The notes under the pieces were generated by a model. That model was given only the letters and a program-made list of their open reading frames with translations. It had not been told where the DNA came from and searched no databases. The position numbers were made by a program, and so were the translations under genes. Shown here piece by piece: positions 27,264-34,513 of a stretch of 34,513 bases of DNA (its first letter is position 1; every line of letters starts with the position of its first letter). The DNA comes from Candidatus Falkowiibacteriota bacterium. GTDB lineage: Bacteria > Patescibacteriota > Patescibacteriia > UBA11705 > JABHMO01. Location of the stretch: positions 1 through 34,513 of the forward strand of contig JACRNX010000011.1 of assembly GCA_016214755.1 (NCBI GenBank). Reading direction: 5' to 3'.

Positions 27264-29141
27264 TTGTATATGCCTATCGCTAATGACGAAACGAAAAATT
27301 CTTACCAACGACCTCCGTGGGACGAATATTTTTTAAAAATCGTGGAAATGGTCGGCAGTCGCGGCACTTGCGACCGCGGCCGGTCCGGCTGCGTCATCAC
27401 CCGCGACAAACGAATTATCTGCACCGGCTATGTTGGTTCGCCGAAAGGACTATCCCACTGCGATGAAATCGGACATGAGATGCACACAGTCATTGACGAA
27501 AACGGACGGACGACCGAGCACTGCATCAGAACAACGCACGCCGAACAAAACGCGATTTGCCAAGCAGCTCAATTCGGCATGTCTTTGCAAGGCGCCACAC
27601 TTTATTGCAAGATGACGCCGTGCTACACCTGCGCGAAAATGATTATCAACGCCGGCATCAGCCGCGTTGTTTGCGCTTTTGATTATCAAGCGAGCGAACA
27701 AAGTAAAAAAATATTTAAAGGAGCTGGCGTCCAATTTGATCTGTTAAATCAAACTGTTCTCGCTTACGGAAACACGAACAATCAGACAGAAAAGACGCTG
27801 AGCGACAATCATGCTTGCCGAACAGAAAATCAATTAGCCCAAATTTATATTTACGATGAATTCTCGCCGGAAGACACGGCCATGCTCCAAGCGTTGTATT
27901 CGCGCTCGCCGGAATCAGTCGTCAAACACGTTGATAAAGTAAAAGAAGCCGGCTCGGGCAAATTCATGGAAAAATTTTACGTCGGCTATGGCCACAAAAG
28001 CATCGCTGATTGCGGCAGTACGACGATTTTTATCGAGCGATTGAGCATTTTGGCCGACAAAGCGATTCAGGATTGGCCGCTTTATTCTGGCCAAGAAACC
28101 AGCACGCGCTATGTTGATATGTCGCGCCAGCTGATTATTGACCCTGTTGGTTCAGCGGCGTCAAAACAAATTCTTGACGATTGGATGTCTTTTTACGTTG
28201 ATAATCAGGAAAAAATTCAGGCGCGCGTCAGACAAAATTTTCCGCCAAAGGCCGATGAAAACGAGGCGATTTACGACAAAGCGGTTAAAGCGCGCGCCTT
28301 TGATATCACGCGCGGCTTTCTGCCGGCTGGCATCACCACTCAGCTTTCCTGGCACACGAATTTGCGCCAAGCGGCTGATAAATTATCATTTCTGCGCCAT
28401 CATCCACTTTCCGAAATTAAACAAATTGCGGACGATATTTATCAAAAACTCCAAGCAAAATATCCCAGCAGTTTTTGCCATAAATTTTATCCAGAACAAG
28501 AAAAATATCTGGCTGATGCTGTTAATAAAAATAATTATTTTGGAAACGACGACTGTCCGGAATTTGAAATGACGACAGACATCGGCTATTTTAAACTTTT
28601 AAATTACGGAAGAATGCTGGCCGAGCGTCCAGCCAAAGCGCTTTTACCCCATTTTTTGACAGAACTGGGTTTAATCACTTTTGATTTCAAACTTGATTTT
28701 GGTTCGTTCCGCGACATTCAACGGCACCGCAACGGCGTTTGCCGCATGCCGCTTTTGACGACTAAGCACGGTTTCAATAATTGGTATTTGGAACAATTGC
28801 CGGACGAAATTCGAGAGCAAGCGCGGGAGCTTATCGCTAAACAAACTGAACGAATCAACGCTCTTCCCGTAGATGACGAAATCAAGCAATACTATATTTC
28901 TCTGGGATTCAATGTCCCCTGCCGCGTCACCTACGGACTGCCGGCCGCGGTTTACGTGATTGAACTCCGCTCCGGCCAGGCCGTCCATCCGACATTGCGA
29001 AAAATCGCCCACAAAATGCACTTCGCGCTAAAAGAAAAATTTCCGTTCATCGCCCTGCACAGCGATCTTGAACTCGACGACTGGGACGCGCGGCGAGGGA
29101 GGCAGGATATTTGTTTAAAAAATGAAAAATGTAAAATGTAA
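27264..29141 (+). CDS. dCMP deaminase fused to tandem ThyX-like thymidylate synthase domains
   Basis: N-term HAEQNAICQ..TPCYTCAKMIINAGI zinc deaminase; then GYGHKS..FIERLSILADKAIQDWPLYSGQETSTRY..WHTNLRQAADKLSFLR; second domain DIQRHRNGVCRMPLLT..YVIELRSGQAVHPTLRKIAHKM. SD AAAGGAGGG before TTG 27264. Confidence 0.85.
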   Translation: MYMPIANDETKNSYQRPPWDEYFLKIVEMVGSRGTCDRGRSGCVITRDKRIICTGYVGSPKGLSHCDEIGHEMHTVIDENGRTTEHCIRTTHAEQNAICQAAQFGMSLQGATLYCKMTPCYTCAKMIINAGISRVVCAFDYQASEQSKKIFKGAGVQFDLLNQTVLAYGNTNNQTEKTLSDNHACRTENQLAQIYIYDEFSPEDTAMLQALYSRSPESVVKHVDKVKEAGSGKFMEKFYVGYGHKSIADCGSTTIFIERLSILADKAIQDWPLYSGQETSTRYVDMSRQLIIDPVGSAASKQILDDWMSFYVDNQEKIQARVRQNFPPKADENEAIYDKAVKARAFDITRGFLPAGITTQLSWHTNLRQAADKLSFLRHHPLSEIKQIADDIYQKLQAKYPSSFCHKFYPEQEKYLADAVNKNNYFGNDDCPEFEMTTDIGYFKLLNYGRMLAERPAKALLPHFLTELGLITFDFKLDFGSFRDIQRHRNGVCRMPLLTTKHGFNNWYLEQLPDEIREQARELIAKQTERINALPVDDEIKQYYISLGFNVPCRVTYGLPAAVYVIELRSGQAVHPTLRKIAHKMHFALKEKFPFIALHSDLELDDWDARRGRQDICLKNEKCKM

Positions 29142-29207
29142 AATGAAAAATTTTTGATTTTTATTTTTAATTGTGGTTTTACATTTTTCGTTTTGCATTT
29201 TTAATTT
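29121..29207. repeat. AAAATGTAAAATGAAAAATG word hairpin
   Basis: AAAATGAAAAATGTAAAATGTAAAATGAAAAATTTTTG / GGTTTTACATTTTTCGTTTTGCATTTTTAATTT then ATG; left arm encodes the previous CDS C-terminus. Confidence 0.8.
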
Positions 29208-30101
29208 ATGAATAAAATAATCGCCCTCGTCGGCATGACCGGCAGCGGCAAAAGCGCGGTCGCCGATTACCTCGTCCAGAAAGACTGGGGCTTCTGCCGC
29301 TTCGGCCAAATCGTGCTTGATATCGTCAAAGAGCGCGGACTGGCGCCGACCGAAGAAAACGAGCGGCCAATTCGCGAACAACTGCGCGAAGAACATGGCA
29401 TGGCGGCGATGGCTATTTTGAATATTCCAAAATTTGACGACATCCTGCGAACGCAAAATTTAGTCGCCGACGGTTTGTATAGTTGGTCTGAATACAAAAA
29501 ATTGAAAGAATATTACGGCGACCGGCTGGCGGTGGTCGCGGTTTACGCGCCGCCCAAATTGCGTTACGAACGGTTAGCCGGCCGCGTTCTCGCGGGCGAT
29601 GACGTCAATTTACGCAATCGGCCGGCGACAATTGACGCGGCCAGAGCGCGCGACTTCGCGGAAATTGAAAACATTGAAAAGGGCGGCCCGATCGCCATGG
29701 CGGATTATACTATTGAATACAAAACCAAAGGTTCGGTCGCTTTTGATTTATATTCTCGCGTTGACATCAAAATTCCACCGAAAAATTTGGCGCTTATTCC
29801 TTTAAATGTTATTATTAAAACGCCGAAGTCATATTTTCTCTTGATGGCCGCCCGCAGCAGTTTGCCGATAAAAAAGGGACTGATGATGGCGAACAGCGTC
29901 GGTATTGTTGACCGAGATTTTTGCGGCGATGAAGACGAATGGCAATTTGAAGCGTATAATTTTACCCACAAACCCGTGAAAATAAAACGGGGGGAACGAA
30001 TCGCGCAGGCGATGCTGCTCAAATTCAGCCGCGCGAAATTTGAACGCGTCAATTCGATGAATAAAAAATCAAGGCGCGGGTTCGGCAGTACGGGACAGTG
30101 A
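29208..30101 (+). CDS. P-loop (d)NMP kinase-like domain fused to dUTPase
   Basis: N-term MNKIIALVGMTGSGKSAVADYL Walker A; C-term dUTPase motifs ARSSLPIKKGLMMANSVGIVDRDFCGDEDEW and RRGFGSTGQ. Confidence 0.85.
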   Translation: MNKIIALVGMTGSGKSAVADYLVQKDWGFCRFGQIVLDIVKERGLAPTEENERPIREQLREEHGMAAMAILNIPKFDDILRTQNLVADGLYSWSEYKKLKEYYGDRLAVVAVYAPPKLRYERLAGRVLAGDDVNLRNRPATIDAARARDFAEIENIEKGGPIAMADYTIEYKTKGSVAFDLYSRVDIKIPPKNLALIPLNVIIKTPKSYFLLMAARSSLPIKKGLMMANSVGIVDRDFCGDEDEWQFEAYNFTHKPVKIKRGERIAQAMLLKFSRAKFERVNSMNKKSRRGFGSTGQ

Positions 30102-30207
30102 GTAGGTTGTAGTGAGTAGGTTGTAAATTTTTAGTTCTTTCGTTTTTTTGTTTTTCCGTTTTTCTTCTTCGTTTTTCTTTTTTCCTTTTTCAATTTTAAT
30201 TTAAACT

Positions 30208-30846
30208 ATGCCAAACTACCAAGGCAAATTCATCGTGTTTGAAGGCGGCGAAGGCGCGGGCAAAACCACCCAAATTCAATTACTGACAGACAAGCTAAAG
30301 CAAAATGGGTTTAACGTTTACTTGACGAGAGAACCGGGCGGCACTGGCTGTCCAATCGCGGAAAAAATCCGCGAACTGCTCAAGAATCCGGAAAACCGCG
30401 ACATGACGCCGGAGACAGAACTGTTTCTTTTTCTCGCTTCGCGGGCGCAACACGTCAAACGGGTGATTGTCCCCCATCTTGAACGCGGCGACATCGTTGT
30501 TTGCGACCGATTTTTCGGCTCCACCCTCGCCTATCAGCATTTCGGCCGCGGCTTATTTAATCTTGATGAAGTTAAAAAAATAAACGACTTCGCCACCCAC
30601 GGACTGGAGCCGGACTTAACGATTCTGCTGGATTTGCCGCCAGAAGAAGGATTGAAACGAATTCAGCGCGAATTGAAAAACGACCGTTTTGACGGCGAGA
30701 AACTGGAATTTCATAAAAAAGTACGTACTGGTTATTTGACTCTGGCGAAAATCAAATCAAACTGGGCGCTGATTGACGCGAAAGGCGAAGTCAACGATAT
30801 TCACGAAAAAATTTGGCAGGCAACGGCGGAACTATTGGACCTTTAA
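30208..30846 (+). CDS. tmk: thymidylate kinase
   Basis: KFIVFEGGEGAGKTTQIQLL, YLTREPGGTGCPIAEKIRELL, VVCDRFFGSTLAYQHFGRG. Confidence 0.96.
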   Translation: MPNYQGKFIVFEGGEGAGKTTQIQLLTDKLKQNGFNVYLTREPGGTGCPIAEKIRELLKNPENRDMTPETELFLFLASRAQHVKRVIVPHLERGDIVVCDRFFGSTLAYQHFGRGLFNLDEVKKINDFATHGLEPDLTILLDLPPEEGLKRIQRELKNDRFDGEKLEFHKKVRTGYLTLAKIKSNWALIDAKGEVNDIHEKIWQATAELLDL

Positions 30847-30862
30847 CACTATGGAGGCGAAC

Positions 30863-31510
30863 GTGGCGAAAAATCCTTTGGTGCGCGATGGCTGGATCGA
30901 AGTAATCTGCGGCTGTATGTATTCTGGCAAAAGCCAGGAAGCGCTCAAGCGCGTAGAAAAAGAATTGCTTTCCAAAATCAGAAAGGCGCTGATTTTCGTG
31001 CCTGACCGCGGTCGGCGGCAAGTAACGATAACCGCGACTAACGAACAGGTTGACACGCAAAATAAAGTGGTGACGCGCGCTGGCGGAATTTTCAAAGCCA
31101 TTGAATTTCCGTGGAATAATCCAGCGGTCATACTCGGACACCTGACACCGGAAATTTCCACTGTCTTGATCGAAGAAGCGCACTTTTGCACTTCTGAATT
31201 GGTGGCAATCTGTAAAACAATGGCGGAGAAGCATCATCTGCGCGTTATCGTCGCTGGACTTGACCAGACATTCGCCAGCGAAGGATTCGGTCCAATGCCG
31301 GCGCTGATGGTTGAAGCAGAGCGGCTCGACAAAGAACTGGCAGTTTGCATGGAATGCGGCTCGCAGAACGCCAGCAAAAGCTGGCTCGATACTCGCGTCC
31401 GCAATCAAGTGCAAAACGGGCAAGTCCTAGTTGGCGATGAACAATACCGCGCCGTCTGCCGGCATTGTTATCGCGAATTAACGGAAAAGTACGGCGGACA
31501 AAAGCCGTAA
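30863..31510 (+). CDS. tdk: thymidine kinase (type II)
   Basis: IEVICGCMYSGKSQEALKRVEK, VLIEEAHFC, VIVAGLDQTFASEGFGPMPALM, zinc Cys pairs CMECG/CRHCY; SD GGAGG 6 nt before GTG 30863. Confidence 0.93.
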   Translation: MAKNPLVRDGWIEVICGCMYSGKSQEALKRVEKELLSKIRKALIFVPDRGRRQVTITATNEQVDTQNKVVTRAGGIFKAIEFPWNNPAVILGHLTPEISTVLIEEAHFCTSELVAICKTMAEKHHLRVIVAGLDQTFASEGFGPMPALMVEAERLDKELAVCMECGSQNASKSWLDTRVRNQVQNGQVLVGDEQYRAVCRHCYRELTEKYGGQKP

Positions 31511-31664
31511 GCAAACGCGAGCAGGACTTCAAAAAGTTCTGCTCTTTCATTTTACAAAATTTTTTGGTAAACTATTTAATAGTAAGGGTGCTTAATTATC
31601 GTCTCTAATCCGTATTTCTTGCTTTTAACGTGCATACCACGGGGTCTGGGGTACTTCGTCGGAG

Positions 31665-31855
31665 TTTATCCTGAGCTTGTCCCGCCATTGGCGGGACGAG
31701 TCGAAGGGCTCGGTGTAAATTCCGCCCGCCCCTTTGTCACCCTGAGGAATGTCACCCTGAGGTACTCGAAGGGCTCTCGAAGGGCGACAAAAATCATTCG
31801 TTTGTCATGGTTCGAGAGTCCTTCGATGAACTCAGGATAAACTCTCACCATGACA
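31665..31855. repeat. composite STTCGA/CTGAGG repeats, incl. TCATGGTTCGAGAGTCCTTCGATGAACTCAGGATAAACTCTCACCATGACA
   Basis: Last unit (31806-31855) is the reverse complement of 34413-34469; first unit interrupted by TCCCGCCATTGGCGGGA. Confidence 0.88.
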
Positions 31856-31890
31856 AAAAACATTTCCCAGCGCTTCGGAGAAAACCGTCT

Positions 31891-33420
31891 ATGAAACTCC
31901 AAACATTAATCGGCCTTGAATTCCACGTCCAGCTCAAAACCAAAACAAAAATGTTTTGCGCTTGTTTGAATAACTCTGAAAATGAAAAGCCGAATGAAAA
32001 TATTTGCCCGATTTGTCTTGGCCATCCGGGCGTTTTGCCAGTAGTCAACGAAGAAGCTGTCCGCATGGCGCTCAAGGCGGCTCTGGCTTTGAATTGCGAA
32101 ATCGCTGAATTTTCAAAATTCGACCGGAAAAATTATTTCTATCCTGATTTGCCGAAGGGCTATCAAATTTCGCAATTTGACGAACCAGTCGCGACCGATG
32201 GTTATCTCGCGATTAACAATGTCGCGCGAGACGGACTAAGCGCTCCGCTCAATGACGCAAGCCAGCTTAAGCGGATCGGCATTATCCGTTTGCACCTTGA
32301 AGAAGACGCGGCGAAATCAATCCACGAAAAAAACAAAAGCTTGATTGACTTTAACCGCGGCGGCGCGCCGCTTGTTGAAATCGTAACCGCGCCGCATTTC
32401 AGTTCTCCGTATGAAGCAAAATCTTTCGGACAGGAGCTCCAGCTGATTATGCGTTTTTTGGAAATCTCTGACGCGGACATGGAAAAAGGCCAAATGCGCT
32501 GCGACGCCAATATCTCTTTGCGGCCAGAAGGCGACGCTAATTTATATCCGAAGACGGAAATAAAAAATATCAATTCGTTCCGCGCGCTCGAACGCGCGCT
32601 CGCTTTTGAGATAAAAAGACAGACAGAACTTTGGCTCGACGGTAAGCCGCCGCAAACCCAGGAAACGCGCGGTTGGGACGACCAAAAACAGCAAACCGTC
32701 AGCCAGCGCTCAAAAGAAGAATCGTCCGACTATCGTTATTTTCCCGAGCCCGACTTGCCGCCGCTTACCTTTACGAAAAAAGACATTGACGCGGTTCGCG
32801 CTCATCTGCCGGAATTACCGCAAGCAAAACGTCAGCGGTTTGTTGAAATGTATTCTTTAAATTATGAAGAGGTAAAAATTTTAACCGCGACGAAGGACTC
32901 GGCGGATTATGTTGAAAAAATAATTTCCGAGCTTCAGGAATGGCTGTGCTCAACCGCCGAAGGGACAAAAGAAGAAATTTGGGCGCGGCATTCAAAAAGA
33001 GCCGTTAAATCAGCCGCCGGCTGGCTGATTAATAAATTTTTAAAGTTGCTGGACGAACAAAATATCGCGTTTAACGAAAATAAAGTTACGTCGGAAAATT
33101 TCGCCGAATTCATCACTTTGGTTTATCAGAATAAAATCAACAGCGCGGCTGGGCAAATTATCCTCGAAGAAATGGTCAGAACCGGCGCCGACCCGTCGCA
33201 GGTGATGGAAGAAAAGGACTTAAAACAAGTGGACAACGAAGCTGATTTGGCGAAAATAATTTTGAAAATAATAAAAAATAGCCCGGAACAAGTCGAGCAA
33301 TTTAAAAACGGCAAAGAAGCGGTGATTAAATATTTTATCGGGCTGGTGATGAAAGAAACAAAAGGCAAGTCCGACCCGCGCAAGGCCGAAGAAATCCTGC
33401 GCGTTCACCTTGTTAAATGA
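31891..33420 (+). CDS. gatB: Asp/Glu-tRNA amidotransferase subunit B
   Basis: LIGLEFHVQLKTKTKMFCAC, CPICLGHPGVLPVVN, KNYFYPDLPKGYQISQ, LHLEEDAAKSIH, DFNRGGAPLVEIVT; ATG at 31891 preferred (upstream ORF part is repeat). Confidence 0.96.
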   Translation: MKLQTLIGLEFHVQLKTKTKMFCACLNNSENEKPNENICPICLGHPGVLPVVNEEAVRMALKAALALNCEIAEFSKFDRKNYFYPDLPKGYQISQFDEPVATDGYLAINNVARDGLSAPLNDASQLKRIGIIRLHLEEDAAKSIHEKNKSLIDFNRGGAPLVEIVTAPHFSSPYEAKSFGQELQLIMRFLEISDADMEKGQMRCDANISLRPEGDANLYPKTEIKNINSFRALERALAFEIKRQTELWLDGKPPQTQETRGWDDQKQQTVSQRSKEESSDYRYFPEPDLPPLTFTKKDIDAVRAHLPELPQAKRQRFVEMYSLNYEEVKILTATKDSADYVEKIISELQEWLCSTAEGTKEEIWARHSKRAVKSAAGWLINKFLKLLDEQNIAFNENKVTSENFAEFITLVYQNKINSAAGQIILEEMVRTGADPSQVMEEKDLKQVDNEADLAKIILKIIKNSPEQVEQFKNGKEAVIKYFIGLVMKETKGKSDPRKAEEILRVHLVK

Positions 33421-33471
33421 CCAATACTTGTTATCCTTAATCTTCGATATAAAACTTCGACGCGGACGATT

Positions 33472-33579
33472 CCGTCATTGCGAGAAGCGGAGCGACGAAG
33501 CAATCTCGAGACAATAAGCTCTGGGATTGCTTCGTCGCCCCGCGCCGCAGTTGTGGGGCGGGGCTCCTCGCAATGACGG
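33472..33579. repeat. REP-like palindromic repeat GTCATTGCGAG...CTCGCAATGAC, copy 2
   Basis: Same frame as 2745-2843 but a different internal palindrome. Confidence 0.9.
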
Positions 33580-33618
33580 AGTCAGGCAGGTAATTCAAAA
33601 AACGATAAACAAAAAGAT

Positions 33619-33651
33619 AAGCGCCGATTCCTTTGGAATCGGCGCTTTTTG
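33619..33651. terminator. bidirectional intrinsic terminator
   Basis: AAGCGCCGATTCC-TTT-GGAATCGGCGCTTTTTG; perfect stem between convergent gatB and the Cys-rich gene. Confidence 0.88.
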
Positions 33652-33652
33652 A

Positions 33653-34246
33653 TTATTCCGGCGGTTTGTAACACTGCCCGTCCGTAGCGCAGTATGTGCC
33701 GGCCGGGCAATCGTAGTTGGAGTAACAACCATCGTCTGCCGCATCTTCCGCGTAGCACTTGCCATTTGCTCCGCAGTACTCGCCATAGCCGCAGTCGTTC
33801 GCAGAACCGCATTTCGACGGGTCATCGTAGCACAACCCATTTGTGCCGCAAATCGCGCCTTGCGGACATTCGTAAGTTGAATTGCAACCAGGCTTTGGGT
33901 AGCACCACCCATCCATAGCGCAGTACAACTTCGGCGAGCCGCAGTCCGCGTCGCTGTGACAGCCGGGGTACATATAGCAGTACCCATCTGGTCCGCAGTA
34001 CTCGCCCATTGCGCAATCATTCGCAGAGTGGCAGTAATACGGGTCATAGTAATAACCATGCCCGTAGTAATACCCGCCGTAGTAGCCATATCCGTGATTG
34101 GCGTAACAGTACCCGTCCTGTCCGCAAAACTCATTCGAATAGCAATCGTAGTCAGACGCGCAGTACGGATACGGCAGGGTGCGAATTTCGCACGCAAAAA
34201 GGAACGCGGAAAAGAACAAAAACAGAATAAACAATGCCCTTTTCAT
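33653..34246 (-). CDS. Cys-rich repeat lipoprotein (six 4-Cys modules)
   Basis: MKRALFILFLFFSAFLFAC lipobox; repeats CASDYDCYSNEFCGQDGYCY, CHSANDCAMGEYCGPDGYCY, CHSDADCGSPKLYCAMDGWCY, CNSTYECPQGAICGTNGLCY, CGSANDCGYGEYCGANGKCY, CYSNYDCPAGTYCATDGQCY; SD AAAGGAGAAGTAAG-ATG. Confidence 0.85.
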   Translation of the reverse strand: MKRALFILFLFFSAFLFACEIRTLPYPYCASDYDCYSNEFCGQDGYCYANHGYGYYGGYYYGHGYYYDPYYCHSANDCAMGEYCGPDGYCYMYPGCHSDADCGSPKLYCAMDGWCYPKPGCNSTYECPQGAICGTNGLCYDDPSKCGSANDCGYGEYCGANGKCYAEDAADDGCYSNYDCPAGTYCATDGQCYKPPE

Positions 34247-34412
34247 CTTACTTCTCCTTTGGTTTTTCAACCTTTTGTTGCTACTGCGAATACCCTATCA
34301 TCAAACAAAACATTATATCATCTTTAAATAATAAAGTCAATACAAACGGAAATTTTCACGCTAAATTTAAGTTAAATAGTAACAAATGACAGAAAACAAT
34401 AATCAATCACGA

Positions 34413-34469
34413 CATGTCATGGTGAGAGTTTATCCTGAGTTCATCGAAGGACTCTCGAACCATGACATG
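34413..34469. repeat. palindromic repeat CATGTCATGGTGAGAGTTTATCCTGAGTTCATCGAAGGACTCTCGAACCATGACATG
   Basis: Terminal inverted repeat CATGTCATGGT/ACCATGACATG; inverted copy at 31806-31855. Confidence 0.92.
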
Positions 34470-34513
34470 TAAAAAATTTTTTACGAGCCGTAATGCCTCA
34501 CTTTTATTCTCAA

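Noticed and set aside
30791-31423. 210-aa minus-strand ORF opposite tmk/tdk
   Set aside because: Antisense to well-supported tmk and tdk; typical shadow ORF.
31807-31890. N-terminal extension of the gatB ORF (MVRESFDELRINSHHDKKH..)
   Set aside because: Encoded by a palindromic repeat; conserved GatB N-terminus begins at MKLQTLIGLEFHVQ (31891).
33595-34197. 200-aa minus-strand ORF rich in TAT/RTG repeats
   Set aside because: Alternative frame of the Cys-rich lipoprotein, which has signal peptide, lipobox and SD.

Overview
The window looks like a Candidate Phyla Radiation (Patescibacteria/Parcubacteria-type) chromosome segment; the lineage is inferred from gene content and protein style only. 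Core genes: infC-rpmI-rplT, tRNA-Asp, rpmE, prfA-prmC, rplY, rodA/ftsW-like, gyrB, secE-nusG-rplK-rplA, gatB, lgt. Accessory content: a HicBA-like pair, a 2423-aa modular surface protein, a DUF3048-like protein, a Cys-rich repeat lipoprotein and orphan proteins with strong Shine-Dalgarno sites. A thymidylate-nucleotide cluster encodes a dCMP deaminase::tandem-ThyX fusion, a P-loop kinase::dUTPase fusion, Tmk and Tdk. The most unusual signal is non-coding: many stop-to-start intergenic gaps are filled by long imperfect hairpins whose arms are iterated short 'words' (e.g. GTACAGAT, ACAAATTAC, TAGAATCTAG, GTAGGTT). The word differs from locus to locus, and the 3' arm often ends exactly at a start codon. 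Superimposed are a near-identical MITE-like palindrome (2 copies), two REP-like palindrome families with variable internal palindromes, and a small GTAGGGACA..TGTCCG palindrome, one copy of which lies in frame inside gyrB.
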